Assembly: GCA_965277875.1 (NCBI GenBank)
Contig: CBDIDV010000002.1
Location: forward strand, 2,790,001 to 2,854,000
Direction: 5' to 3'
From: CAWFQB01 sp965277875
GTDB taxonomy: Bacteria > Armatimonadota > Chthonomonadetes > Chthonomonadales > Chthonomonadaceae
Length of the DNA stretch: 64,000 nt
The notes under the pieces: model-generated
Databases searched by the model: none
The model's input: only the letters and a program-made list of their open reading frames with translations
What the model was told of the DNA's origin: nothing
In this document: positions 1-9,320 of the stretch, piece after piece
How the letters are laid out: every line of letters starts with the position of its first letter
How positions within the stretch are numbered: the stretch's first letter is position 1
Position numbers and translations under genes: made by a program

Positions 1-1161
1 CGTGCCGTTGTTGCCGTTCTGCCGCGCCGTGCGCCCGAACTCGCTCATAGTCAAAATCACGACATCGCTCATGTGGTCGCCCAGGTCGGCGTACAGCGCG
101 GCCAGACCCTGCCCGAACTCGCGCAGGCGCTGTGCCAGTTGCGGCCCCTCGTTGACGTGCGTGTCCCATCCGCCCATTTCGGCGAACGCCACCTCGACGC
201 CCACATCCGCCTTGACCAACTGCGCGATCTGCTTGAGCGATTCGCCATAGCGGCCATTAGGATAGACCGCGCCATTGGCGGGCGTGTAGTTGCCCGGCGT
301 GGCCTTTTTCAGCATGGCGATGGCCTCGAAACTCTCCTGTCCGGTTCCGTGCAGCACGTCACCCGCCGCGCCGTCATACAGCGTCTCAAAGCCGCTCACG
401 ACCGACGATTGCGCGTGTGCGGGCATAGCCACTGCTGTGGCTCCCTCGGCCATTTCCATGCGCGGCTTGCCCAACGCGCCGCGTCTGCCCCCGCCGCCAA
501 CTCCCGCCAAACCGATGCCGAACGCCTTCAGGTCGGGAATGGCGAGTGCGCCCGCGTCCCCCTGCAGGCTGCGCGGCAGTCCGTGATCGCCGCCAATCGC
601 CACGGCCCTAAACGGGCTGCCGCTCTGAGTGGCGGCGGCAAGCTTGGCGCGGTCTTCGGGACACGCGAGGACGGCGCGGGACAGCCAGCCGTCCGGGGCG
701 CGCTTGCTGCCCGGTGTGCCTGCCTCCATGTAGTCCTGCGCGTCGAAGTGCGACCGGGTGCTGTCGGGCGAACCGCAGGCGTGAATAGCGGCCAGATGTC
801 CCGACTTGTAGATCGGCAGCAGGGGCGCAAGGGCCGGATGCAGGCCAAAAAATCCGTCCAGATCGAGCGCGGAGTTGCCGGGTTGGCCCATGCCGGGACG
901 CGCCACGGCCAGATTGGGCCGCAGGCGGTACAGATCGGCGTCACCGTGCGGCACGACGATGTTCAGGCCGTCCGCCGCGCCCCGCTGGAAGATGCAGATC
1001 AGGGTCTTTTTACGCTTGCGGGCATTGGTTTCCGCGCCGAACGCGGCTGTCCGCAGGAAGGCGGGGCCAAGCACAGGCGCAAGCCCCACCGAGGCCAGCG
1101 CAATGCCCCCATTTTTCAAAAACAACCGGCGTGTAACGTTTGTCATTATGTTCTGCTCCAT
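1..1161 (-). CDS. DUF1501 family secreted protein (3' end beyond window)
   Basis: The reading frame is open from the ATG at 1161 to the left edge, giving 387 codons with no stop, so the C-terminus is missing. A Tat-type leader (TRRLFLKNGG, then a hydrophobic stretch) is followed by a DUF1501 body. Visible family features are the early IFQRGAADGLN segment, GGWDTH near residue 320 and SEFGRTARQNGNGT at the window edge. A second in-frame ATG at 1146 is closer to the twin-arginine motif; GAAGAAG upstream of 1161 supports the longer start. DUF1501 proteins belong to the sulfatase/alkaline-phosphatase-like fold and usually sit beside DUF1800 genes, as here. The biochemical role is unknown. Confidence 0.9.
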   Translation of the reverse strand, partial: MEQNIMTNVTRRLFLKNGGIALASVGLAPVLGPAFLRTAAFGAETNARKRKKTLICIFQRGAADGLNIVVPHGDADLYRLRPNLAVARPGMGQPGNSALDLDGFFGLHPALAPLLPIYKSGHLAAIHACGSPDSTRSHFDAQDYMEAGTPGSKRAPDGWLSRAVLACPEDRAKLAAATQSGSPFRAVAIGGDHGLPRSLQGDAGALAIPDLKAFGIGLAGVGGGGRRGALGKPRMEMAEGATAVAMPAHAQSSVVSGFETLYDGAAGDVLHGTGQESFEAIAMLKKATPGNYTPANGAVYPNGRYGESLKQIAQLVKADVGVEVAFAEMGGWDTHVNEGPQLAQRLREFGQGLAALYADLGDHMSDVVILTMSEFGRTARQNGNNGT

Positions 1162-1298
1162 TTGCAATCTTCTTCAAAGTCTAGATGGTCGCGCAGCATC
1201 CGGCAGTGTTTGTGGCCCCGCTCTAGATGGCCTGCGACGAAATACGTGGTGTCGAGGCAGCGTATCACGTCCGCGAGGACGTTTGGCCGCAGGCCTCC

Positions 1299-1327
1299 AA
1301 GTCGGGTACGTTCTCTGCACCCGACTT
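1299..1327 (-). terminator. 9-bp perfect hairpin after the DUF1800 gene
   Basis: AAGTCGGGT and ACCCGACTT pair perfectly around an 11-nt loop, beginning 6 nt downstream of the DUF1800 stop. There is no T-run, so this may be a weak terminator or an mRNA 3'-end stabiliser that sets the DUF1800/DUF1501 expression ratio. Confidence 0.4.
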
Positions 1328-1332
1328 CCGCT

Positions 1333-3579
1333 CTAGTGGCGCTGAAATTCGGGCGAGCCGAGCAGCAGGGCGGCCATACGCTGTGTCGTAGTCGCGTCTA
1401 CGGGCGCGGTCATGGCGACGGGCTTGGCGTCCGGCGTGTCATTGATCTGCTTGAGCAGCGTGGCGCGCGTGCCGGGCGCGATGCTTCCATGCAGCACCTG
1501 TTCGGCGAAGCGGTCAATGAACGCGTTCGGATTGGGCGCGGCGGTCAGGACGGCGTTGCTCGCGGGCAGGCTCACGTCGCCCAATTTGCCGCCTGTCAGG
1601 GCCAGCGCGAAGTTCATGCGCGAGATCAATGCGCCGGACGACACCCACTTTTGCGACTCTTCCGGGTAGCCGGTCGGAGCCTGATACTGGAACAACGGCT
1701 GTCCCATCGTGCCGACCTCGCCCACAAGCGACGTGGCGTTCATATACAGGTAGCCGCCGCCCTTGGGAGGCTTGATGCCGGCCAACTGTCCGGGCATCTT
1801 AGCGCCCTTGCCGCGCATCGCGCCGTTCTCGATTGCGCTCGCATACGTGCCGCCCAATGCGCGTACCGAGGACACGGCGAACTCGAACGGCGACTTGATC
1901 TTGCTGCGGAACGCGGCGGTCGCGTAGAATTCCGGCGAGGTGATGATGGTGCGCGTGATCTCGCGCAGATCGCCATCCGTGCGCTTCCATGTCGCAACGC
2001 ACTTGTCCACAAGCGAGGCAGGCGGCGTGTCGGAAACGAGCCGCTGGCACAACTGCGTACTGATGTGCTGCATGGTGGCCGGGTGCGAGGCCAGGATGTC
2101 CAGAACAGTCTCGCCGTCCTGTATGCCGCCGCCTGCGGGAATCTGGTGTCCCATCACCATTTTAGCGCCGTTGTCATGCAGGTACGGGTGGAACTCGAAC
2201 GCGCCCACGCCGCCTTTTTTGCCGCCGACCATCATCTGACGACGACGCATGTTGTTTGCCATGCCTGCCCCGCCGCCCGCCGCCATCGCAGGAACCGGCC
2301 TGCCGATGCTCCAGCCTGTGAAGCAGCGCGCTACCTCAGTGACGTCGGCCTGCGTGTAGCCGCCGTCCACGCCCAGCGTGTGCAGTTCCATGATCTCGCG
2401 GCCATAGTTCTCGTTCAGACCGCCCCGCTTCTTTTTGGCGGGAGCGGCGGGAGTTTGGGCGTCGGGAGCCTGCCCTGCTGCGGTCTGCCCGTTCGCTGCG
2501 GCCCCGCCCATCAGGGCCAGCCTGCGCCGCATCATGCCGGGTCGCATCGCGCCGTTCGCGCGTCCGGCCTGTCCGCCCATTGCAGCTCGCATAGCGTTCA
2601 TGTCGGGCGGCGTGTCACTTGTGGACAGCGCGTTATCCAGGTATATGAGCATGGCGGGGCTGTGCGCGCTCGCGCCCAGCAGGTCGCGGAACTTGCCCAG
2701 GATGTGCGGGCGGATCACTTCGCGGTCGTCGGCGATTTTCAGTACGCCGCACGACTGCTTGCGAACGTCAATGTTAAAGTGGTTGCTCCAAAAGTCCACG
2801 AGGACTTCCTGCAGCTGCCGCTCCGACTCGATGGCGCGCAGGGCTTTGGCATCCACAAACTGCTTCTGCGCCTCGGCCACGGGCAGGGAGGCTTGCATCA
2901 GGGCGCGGCGCGCGGCCATAGCTTCCTGCCGCTCCTGCGGATCGGCCTGGGCCAGTATGTTCTTTTTGCCTTTGGCGTTCAGACCGGGCGTGTCGGAGGG
3001 GGCCGCGTTCGCGCCGGGGGCGGCAGTGTCCGCATTCGCGCCTCCTGCCGCGCCGGGTGTCATGGCCGGGTTCGCGCCCATCGGATTCGCCGCCGCGTCT
3101 TTTTTGGTGTTTTCGCTGATGATTTCTTTGCGAAGTTTGCGCGAGGACGCAAACGCCTGCTGCCGGGCCTGATAAAGCCCCATCAACTGCTCATCGCTCA
3201 GGTTCAGTTGCGTATACGCGGCCAACTGCTGATCTACCATGCTGTCGTTGATGGTTTCGGGTGACAACTGCTGATTGATGTAGGCTTGTAGTCCCATCGC
3301 CTTGACCTTCTGCACATCGCCGGGGCGCGGCCCAAAGCCCAGTCGGTTCAGCACATGGACGATCCTCTCGTCTTCCGTCAGCGGCTTTGTCGCCGCGCTC
3401 TTCATCACGTCCGCTTTGGCCGGTGTCTTAGGCTTTTCGGCGGGCGCGGACAGGGCGCGCATACTGATTGTGCCGGCCCCTGAAGCGAGGGCGAGCGCGG
3501 CGAGGGCACGCAATGCCGTCTGCGCGCTGCGCGGCACAGCAGAATTTTTGGGCGTAGGGTTGATTTTGTTGGCGTACAT
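1333..3579 (-). CDS. DUF1800 family protein
   Basis: 748 residues. The chosen ATG at 3579 is preceded by AGAAGGA; an upstream extension to 3735 is open but has no ribosome site. After a hydrophobic N-terminal segment, the DUF1800 body starts with the typical VLNRLGFGPRPGDV near residue 70. It continues with FWSNHFNIDV, LNENYGREIMELHTLGV and an ARCFTGW motif. Two long Ala/Gly/Pro-rich linkers interrupt the domain, with an Arg/Met-rich stretch between them. The partner DUF1501 gene lies 171 bp downstream. DUF1800/DUF1501 pairs are common in Planctomycetota and Armatimonadota; their function is unknown and export is inferred. Confidence 0.9.
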   Translation of the reverse strand: MYANKINPTPKNSAVPRSAQTALRALAALALASGAGTISMRALSAPAEKPKTPAKADVMKSAATKPLTEDERIVHVLNRLGFGPRPGDVQKVKAMGLQAYINQQLSPETINDSMVDQQLAAYTQLNLSDEQLMGLYQARQQAFASSRKLRKEIISENTKKDAAANPMGANPAMTPGAAGGANADTAAPGANAAPSDTPGLNAKGKKNILAQADPQERQEAMAARRALMQASLPVAEAQKQFVDAKALRAIESERQLQEVLVDFWSNHFNIDVRKQSCGVLKIADDREVIRPHILGKFRDLLGASAHSPAMLIYLDNALSTSDTPPDMNAMRAAMGGQAGRANGAMRPGMMRRRLALMGGAAANGQTAAGQAPDAQTPAAPAKKKRGGLNENYGREIMELHTLGVDGGYTQADVTEVARCFTGWSIGRPVPAMAAGGGAGMANNMRRRQMMVGGKKGGVGAFEFHPYLHDNGAKMVMGHQIPAGGGIQDGETVLDILASHPATMQHISTQLCQRLVSDTPPASLVDKCVATWKRTDGDLREITRTIITSPEFYATAAFRSKIKSPFEFAVSSVRALGGTYASAIENGAMRGKGAKMPGQLAGIKPPKGGGYLYMNATSLVGEVGTMGQPLFQYQAPTGYPEESQKWVSSGALISRMNFALALTGGKLGDVSLPASNAVLTAAPNPNAFIDRFAEQVLHGSIAPGTRATLLKQINDTPDAKPVAMTAPVDATTTQRMAALLLGSPEFQRH

Positions 3580-3743
3580 GGCGGGTCCTTCTAAACGTTT
3601 GATAAAGCGTCTTATGCTGCTGGATGAGAGTGGCGTCGGCTGCTTCAGCAGTGGAAGCGCGAAACTTATTACAATTATGGTGTATTCGACGCGTGAATCA
3701 GGCAACAGTTCATTTTCATACAACTCTTTATTCAACTATATTC

Positions 3744-3776
3744 CCCTGATACTGCCCTGATACTGCCCTGATATTG
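3744..3776. repeat. Three 11-bp tandem repeats
   Basis: CCCTGATACTG, CCCTGATACTG and CCCTGATATTG follow one another without gaps, just beyond the stop of the GNAT gene at 3781. Confidence 0.85.
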
Positions 3777-3780
3777 CCGC

Positions 3781-4755
3781 TCACAGCAGATTTTTACGCA
3801 GCACGGCGTAGCGGCGCGTTTCCTCAAATCCGGCGGGCTTGTACAGGTGTTCCGCCGCGCGGGCGTCCGTCCACATAAACCAGGCATTATGCAGACCGCG
3901 CGCTCGCATAGATTCCAGTGTGCGGTACATCAGGATCGCTCCCACTCCCCTGCCGCGCCACTCACGCGCGACGCCTATCGGTCCGAACCGTTCGCCGTCA
4001 TGCTGTGCCACGCCCACAATCGTACCGCGGTAATACGCGAACCACACGTCAAGGTGACTGCGCCGTTCCGCCTCGATGTCCAAAAGCGTCTCGCGGAACA
4101 CGCGCTGCCAGTCGCCGGGAAACTCCCGCCGTACAAATTGCGTGATGGTCAGGGCGCAATTCCCGCGCCAATAGCAGGTAACATCTATACCCTCATGTTT
4201 CAACTCGTCCTCACGCTCTACGATGTTCTCAGGGATGCGCCAACCGGGACCGAGACTGGCCTGCATGGAAAGGGGGCGGTACTGCGTTTCATAGCCGCGC
4301 CGCGCTAAAAAGGCGAGGGCGTCGGGATACGCGGCCTCGTCCACGCCGGGCGTCCAGTAGCCGGGCGCGTAGGGAGAAATCCACACGGACGTACAGCCGC
4401 GCGCCTTTAGCCAGCCCTCGGCGGTCTCGAATAGCAGACTGCCGATGCCGCGCCGCCGTGTCTCCTCAGCGACAGCGAACAGCGTGATCCAGCCCCGGTC
4501 GCGGTCGTCCGGGCCGTCTTCCAGCGTCTGCCGCCGCGCAAGGGCCAGCGCAAAGCCGACAATCTCATTTTGCGTATCCTGTATGATGAACGCGCCTTCG
4601 GGATCGAAGTTTGGGTCAAGATAAACCTTGCGTGTCATTGCGGTCAGGCTGATCGCTTCGGCGCTGAGATTGCGCTGAAGGAAGGCCGCTACGCTGCGGT
4701 TGTGGGTCAGGTGAAAAGGGCGCAGGGTGTAAGGACCAGAGTTACTCATGTTCAT
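3781..4755 (-). CDS. Tandem-GNAT acetyltransferase
   Basis: 324 residues with two GNAT folds in series. The N-terminal domain (about 8-165) carries an acetyl-CoA loop RRRGIGS at about 100-106. The C-terminal domain (about 185-322) carries RGRGVG at 267-272 and ends in the usual LYKPAGFEETRRYAVLRK strand. The substrate cannot be predicted. The start at 4755 has a second ATG two codons later and no clear ribosome site. It is divergent from the esterase gene at 5020. Confidence 0.85.
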   Translation of the reverse strand: MNMSNSGPYTLRPFHLTHNRSVAAFLQRNLSAEAISLTAMTRKVYLDPNFDPEGAFIIQDTQNEIVGFALALARRQTLEDGPDDRDRGWITLFAVAEETRRRGIGSLLFETAEGWLKARGCTSVWISPYAPGYWTPGVDEAAYPDALAFLARRGYETQYRPLSMQASLGPGWRIPENIVEREDELKHEGIDVTCYWRGNCALTITQFVRREFPGDWQRVFRETLLDIEAERRSHLDVWFAYYRGTIVGVAQHDGERFGPIGVAREWRGRGVGAILMYRTLESMRARGLHNAWFMWTDARAAEHLYKPAGFEETRRYAVLRKNLL

Positions 4756-4903
4756 AAGGTTTTACCGTCGCAAATTCGGGGGTTCACTGCTTTTGCGTAT
4801 GTCCTTCGCCGCGCGTAGATGCCTGAATAGGAACGGACTTCCGTAACTATTCAGTAACTGTTCAGGTTCGTTTCAGGAACTATGTTGGTACTGATCGTCG
4901 CGC

Positions 4904-4932
4904 TTGACATGCGCGTGTTTGTTGGCTACAAT
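4904..4932 (+). promoter_or_regulatory. Sigma-70-type promoter for the esterase gene
   Basis: TTGACA (4904-4909), a 17-bp spacer and TACAAT (4927-4932). This places the likely start of transcription about 80 bp before the ATG at 5020. Confidence 0.8.
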
Positions 4933-5019
4933 GCTTTTAATTTGCATGGTACGTCATATATAGGGAACGCAACGGCGTATCCGGTGGAAACTATACACAT
5001 CCAGGGGAGCAAACGACAG

Positions 5020-6408
5020 ATGAACACGATAAACGAGACCAATAGAGGGCAAGAGCAGCGAAATCGGTCGCGCATCCCCTTCCAAACAGGCACGACGCTG
5101 CTGACGCTGCTGACAACTCTCCTCCTCTCCGCAGGATGCGCCCACGCGCAGTGGTTTGTCGTGAGCGCGGATCACGCCGGCGGCATTTACCAGACCGGCG
5201 AAGAAGTACACTGGCAGGTGAAATGGGACGGCCCCGCGCCCGCCCCCGACAAGTGCCGATACACACTCAAGAAGGGGGGGATGACGGTTCTCAAAGAGGA
5301 CAGCCTTGCTCTCCAGGACGGTCAGGCCCATGTAGATGCCCGGTTCAGCGAGCCGGGAACCCTGCTGCTGGAAGTGAAGGCGAAAACAGCGGACGGCCGC
5401 GAGATCCGCAGCGTCGGCGGCGGCATCGCCGGGTGGAACCAGATACAGCCCTCCGCGCCCCGCCCCGCCGACTTCGACGCATTCTGGAAGGCAAAATTAG
5501 CAGAACTGAAAGCAGTCCCTGCAAACCCACAACTGGAACCCGCTGAGGCGGGCAAACCCGGAGTGAACTACTGGAAGATCACGCTCGACAACATCCACGG
5601 AACCCATATTCAAGGGCAGCTCGCGCGGCCCGCAAGCGGCGGCAAGTTCCCTGCCCTGCTGATTGTCCAATGGGCGGGCGTGTATGGCCTGTCGAAATCG
5701 TGGGTGACGGATCGGGCGGCAGAGGGCTGGCTGACGCTGAACATCGAAGCGCATGACCTGCCCATAGATCGCCCCGACGCCTTTTATAAGGAGCAGTTTG
5801 CCGGCCCGCTAAAAAACTACTGGTCTATCGGCGATGACAGCCGCGACGCCAGTTACTTTTTGCGTATGTATCTCGGCGACTACCGGGCCGCGCAATATCT
5901 GGCCGAGCGCCCGGACTGGGACGGACGCACCCTCGTGGTGATGGGCGGCAGTCAGGGCGGGCAGCAGACTCTGGTGACGGCCGCACTGCATCCCAAAATC
6001 ACGGCAGCTCTGGCCGAAGTTCCGGCAGGCTGCGACATGCTTGGCCCGGATGCCGGACGCGCGCCGGGATGGCCGGCGTGGTACTGGCAGACGCAGGGCA
6101 AAGACCCGCAAAAGGTGCATGACGCCAGCCGCTATTTCGATGCCGTCAACTTCGCGTCCCGCATCCGCTGCCCGATCCTCGTAGGCGCGGGGCTTATTGA
6201 TGAGGTATGCCCGCCCGCGGGCGTTTCTGCGGCAGTGAATCAGATACACGCGCCGAAAGAATTGGTCTTCTTTCCGCAGGGCGGGCATCAGGACGAAAAC
6301 CACTCGCACGCCGCCTACTCACAGCGGTGCTGGAATGCCTGGCTTCCGGCCCTGCGGCAGGGCAAGCCCGCGCCCGTGCAAGTTCAGCCCGCGCAGGGCG
6401 AAAAATAG
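5020..6408 (+). CDS. Acetyl-xylan esterase / cephalosporin-C deacetylase-like lipoprotein
   Basis: 462 residues; the ATG at 5020 has AGGGGAG upstream. The N-terminus looks like a lipoprotein signal (hydrophobic run ending LLLSAGC, Cys40). Residues 45-140 form a beta-rich N-terminal module, and 145-445 an AXE1-type alpha/beta hydrolase. The nucleophile elbow is GGSQGG (Ser311); Asp394 (LIDEVCPP) and His423 (GGHQDE) complete a plausible triad. The family deacetylates xylo- or other acetylated oligosaccharides. It is probably anchored outside the cytoplasmic membrane. It has its own consensus promoter and appears monocistronic, convergent with the flavin reductase gene. Confidence 0.87.
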   Translation: MNTINETNRGQEQRNRSRIPFQTGTTLLTLLTTLLLSAGCAHAQWFVVSADHAGGIYQTGEEVHWQVKWDGPAPAPDKCRYTLKKGGMTVLKEDSLALQDGQAHVDARFSEPGTLLLEVKAKTADGREIRSVGGGIAGWNQIQPSAPRPADFDAFWKAKLAELKAVPANPQLEPAEAGKPGVNYWKITLDNIHGTHIQGQLARPASGGKFPALLIVQWAGVYGLSKSWVTDRAAEGWLTLNIEAHDLPIDRPDAFYKEQFAGPLKNYWSIGDDSRDASYFLRMYLGDYRAAQYLAERPDWDGRTLVVMGGSQGGQQTLVTAALHPKITAALAEVPAGCDMLGPDAGRAPGWPAWYWQTQGKDPQKVHDASRYFDAVNFASRIRCPILVGAGLIDEVCPPAGVSAAVNQIHAPKELVFFPQGGHQDENHSHAAYSQRCWNAWLPALRQGKPAPVQVQPAQGEK

Positions 6409-6451
6409 GCGTTCCAGATGCAGCGCCTCTTTGAACAGGGCTGCTGCTCGG

Positions 6452-7099
6452 TCAGAGATTGGCAGGACGGGGCAGTTCAAACAGGGCGTCGCCCTGCGCG
6501 CGGGCGTACCAGTCGCCGCCCATGCGCCCGATGTAGTCCACTTTGGCCGCGTCTATCCTGCCGTCCGTCAGGATGCTTTGCGCCACATGAAAGTACACCA
6601 CTTCGCCGATCACGTAATTGGCGGACAGGGGGCCGGGGCCGTGCGTCACGATCTGGTGGACGCGGCACTCCATCGCGATTACGCTTTCGGCTGCGCGGGC
6701 GGGCGCGACGCGTACACTCGGTACAGGCGTAAATCCCGCCGGTTCCCACTCGCTTATGCCATACGGATACTCGGCGGAGGTCTGGTTCATCTTGTCGCGC
6801 ATCGCGTAGCTGACCACGTTCACGACAAACTCGCCGGTTTCGCGCACGTTTCGCAGCGTGTCTTTCGGCTGATTGTCGCGGCTGTTGGTCGGTGAGAACG
6901 CTACCGAGGGCGGGTTCGCGCCCCCCGCCATAAAGTAGCTGAACGGCGCGAGGTTGGGAATCCCGGCCTGAGACAGCGACGACACGAACGCGATAGGACG
7001 CGGCGCGACCGTATTCACCAGCAGCCGGTACACGTCGGACGGCGGCAGACTGGCGGGGTCAAAACCTACAAACTCGGTGTCTACAACGCTCACGTTCAT
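6452..7099 (-). CDS. Flavin reductase-like FMN-binding protein
   Basis: 215 residues. The ATG at 7099 overlaps the stop of the upstream membrane-protein gene (ATGA), with GGAGA just before it. The split-barrel flavin reductase fold is recognisable from VNTVAPRPIAFVSS near the start, the APFSYFMAGGANPPSVAFSP segment and GEFVVNVV. Such proteins bind FMN and reduce flavin or act as flavoredoxins. Last gene of a three-gene coupled operon with an FAH-family hydrolase, which hints at aromatic or keto-acid catabolism (inference). Confidence 0.85.
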   Translation of the reverse strand: MNVSVVDTEFVGFDPASLPPSDVYRLLVNTVAPRPIAFVSSLSQAGIPNLAPFSYFMAGGANPPSVAFSPTNSRDNQPKDTLRNVRETGEFVVNVVSYAMRDKMNQTSAEYPYGISEWEPAGFTPVPSVRVAPARAAESVIAMECRVHQIVTHGPGPLSANYVIGEVVYFHVAQSILTDGRIDAAKVDYIGRMGGDWYARAQGDALFELPRPANL

Positions 7100-8115
7100 T
7101 TCTCCACAGGTCTGCTGACCTTTGATTCGCCATGCGTATACTTTTCCCACACCGCTGTATTCGCCAGAACTCTCTCTTCAAACACCAGGTAGAGCAGGCT
7201 GATTGCCGCGCCCGCAAAACATTCCAGCATCGCCGCAAGCGCGGAAGCCGACGTTGAATTGCCTGATTTGTCATGCCCCGTCCGTACTGTTACCAGCCAG
7301 CCCTGCGTTATACCGACACGCGCATAGTAGACAAGGCCATACAAACATAAGCACAGCACTGTGGCGGCGACGACACGGGCCATGATGGACGGCAATTTGC
7401 TGTCAAGCAGTCTCTGGGAAAGACTCATGGGCGACGTTTTTGGCGCGTCTCCCAGCCCCGCATTCTCCTGTCGCGCCTGTGCTTGCCGCGCAAGGCGCGT
7501 TTCGATCAGGGCAAGCAGTTCCCGCGCCGCCACGTTGTCTGGTTCCTGCGCGAGCAGGACGCGCGTTCGTTCCAGGGCGCGCGTATTGTGATGCCGCGCA
7601 TACAGCCACCGCGCCTGCGCGAGCGGCGGGATGACACGGTCGCGCCAGCGATAGACAAAGTCGGGCGTTGACAGACGTGGAAGCGTTTGTTTGCCGGGCC
7701 ACCGCCAAACCCACTCGTACAGGGCAGTAAGCGGCAGAAAAACAAGTATCAGCAGCAGCAGTACGCCCCACCGCGCCTCGACGCGCAGAATCCCCCATTT
7801 TACGACAGGCGCGGGCATACTGTATTTTCGCGCAAACCAGACACAGTAAACGCCAAACGCAACGCCTGCAAACCACAGGCCGCCAAGTACGGCTTTCTGA
7901 CCGCGTGACGTCAGGTCACGCCAGCGAGCGCCCAGCCACTCCGACCCGGCGGCCAGCAGCCCTACAATCGCTTCTATAACGCCGCTAAGAAACTTTAAGA
8001 GGCCGCGTTTCAGTCGGCTATACGCATTTTTGTGCGGCACGGGTTGGCCCTGCCCGCTTTTCGGCGACCGCTTTTGAAAATTTTTATGCGCTTTACCTTT
8101 GGTTTTGCGTGTCAT
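7096..8115 (-). CDS. Multi-spanning membrane protein, unknown function
   Basis: 339 residues and no family recognised. The N-terminus is Lys-rich and cytoplasmic-looking. About four hydrophobic spans follow: near 75-95, 115-137, 240-258 and 282-300. A soluble helical segment between spans 2 and 3 (RTRVLLAQEPDNVAARELLALIE) resembles a tetratricopeptide-like helix pair. The ATG at 8115 lies one base after the stop of the FAH gene and its TGA overlaps the start of the flavin reductase, so translation is coupled on both sides. Confidence 0.75.
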   Translation of the reverse strand: MTRKTKGKAHKNFQKRSPKSGQGQPVPHKNAYSRLKRGLLKFLSGVIEAIVGLLAAGSEWLGARWRDLTSRGQKAVLGGLWFAGVAFGVYCVWFARKYSMPAPVVKWGILRVEARWGVLLLLILVFLPLTALYEWVWRWPGKQTLPRLSTPDFVYRWRDRVIPPLAQARWLYARHHNTRALERTRVLLAQEPDNVAARELLALIETRLARQAQARQENAGLGDAPKTSPMSLSQRLLDSKLPSIMARVVAATVLCLCLYGLVYYARVGITQGWLVTVRTGHDKSGNSTSASALAAMLECFAGAAISLLYLVFEERVLANTAVWEKYTHGESKVSRPVEK

Positions 8116-8116
8116 T

Positions 8117-9199
8117 TCATGCTGCGATTGTTTCCGACGATGTGCTGACGATGGTATTTTCCAGGACGCCCAGGCGTTCCGCTTCCAGCCGCACGACATC
8201 ACCCGGCACAAGCCACGGATGCGTTTGGTGCGGGTGATCGAGCAAACATCCGCCGTGCATTGTACCCGAACTTATTACGTCGCCGGGATGCAGGACGGCG
8301 TCACGAGAAGCGCAGGCGATCAGTTGGGCGAATGTCCAGCGCATGTCGCGCACATTTCCCGTGCCGATTTCGCGTCCGTTGACAGACGCCGTCAGGCTCA
8401 CGTCGTAAACGCGCCCGTTCTCTCTCCCGGCGAGAATACGGTCGGCCAGTTCGTCCGGCGTCACTAGGGCGGGGCCGAGGCCCATAGCGAAATCGCGGCT
8501 CTTGCCCGGCCCCACCCCTGCCCGCATTTCACGCCGCTCGACATCGCGCAGACACCAGCCATTGCAAAGCGCGAACCCGGCGATATACCCGTCCGCCTCC
8601 CCGATAGGTATATCCTGCCCGGTCTTGCCGATGATGACAGCCAACTCCAGCCCGAAATCCAGTTCTTGGCCCGCGTGCGGAAACGCGACTGACGCGCCCT
8701 GCCCGACAAGGCTTGACGGATTGGCGAATGTAAACAGCGGAGGTTCGTCCACTTCTAAGGGCATGTCCTCATGCGTGTCGTTGGGCGTGTTTTCGTCACC
8801 GGGCGCGGTCAATCCATACTGTTGACGCAGCGTTAGTGTGTGCGCCTCGAACGCATTAAACCGGCGGAGCGCGAGAGGCGCGACGGGCGGCAGCAGGATC
8901 TCGCCTGCAAACGGGCGGCGGAAGGAACGATACTCATCATCGGGCGCGTCTTGAAAACGGGATTGCGCGCGCGGTATCATGCCCGCCCGCTCCTGCATCC
9001 GCATCAGGACAGGCAGATATTCCCTGTGACTCAGCGGCATATCGGGCCGTAGCGTATTCGGCACGATGATCGCAAAGTCGAACAATTCCGCGCCGCGCTG
9101 CGGCACGTCCGCTCTGGGTTGATCGGGCTGCTGACCTGCGGCCCGGTCAATAACGACTGAGTAGAACGGCTCGTTATCGGCGATGCGGGCCAGTTTCAT
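8117..9199 (-). CDS. Fumarylacetoacetate hydrolase family protein
   Basis: 360 residues from the ATG at 9199 (AGGGAC upstream). The C-terminal two thirds match the FAH fold. Acidic metal-ligand segments are visible (ELDFGLELAVIIG and the RDVERREM / KSRDFAMGLG region), as is the conserved VLHPGDVISSGTMHGG loop. FAH-superfamily enzymes cleave or decarboxylate acylpyruvates and 2-keto acids using Mg2+. This is the first gene of the coupled operon running to 6452. The substrate is unknown. Confidence 0.87.
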   Translation of the reverse strand: MKLARIADNEPFYSVVIDRAAGQQPDQPRADVPQRGAELFDFAIIVPNTLRPDMPLSHREYLPVLMRMQERAGMIPRAQSRFQDAPDDEYRSFRRPFAGEILLPPVAPLALRRFNAFEAHTLTLRQQYGLTAPGDENTPNDTHEDMPLEVDEPPLFTFANPSSLVGQGASVAFPHAGQELDFGLELAVIIGKTGQDIPIGEADGYIAGFALCNGWCLRDVERREMRAGVGPGKSRDFAMGLGPALVTPDELADRILAGRENGRVYDVSLTASVNGREIGTGNVRDMRWTFAQLIACASRDAVLHPGDVISSGTMHGGCLLDHPHQTHPWLVPGDVVRLEAERLGVLENTIVSTSSETIAA

Positions 9200-9320
9200 G
9201 CTGTCCCTGCGATCTGTATTAAACCCTCTTTTACTAAGGACGCATTCGGCCACGGGTTGAAAGTACCCGGCAGATGCCTGCCATAGCGAAAACTAATCCT
9301 CAAACCAGTGGTCTGTACCG

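Noticed and set aside
73..3264. A 1063-codon plus-strand open frame
   Set aside because: It lies opposite the DUF1501 and DUF1800 genes, which have recognisable motifs; its own sequence is Arg/His-rich and repetitive, as expected of an antisense frame in GC-rich DNA.
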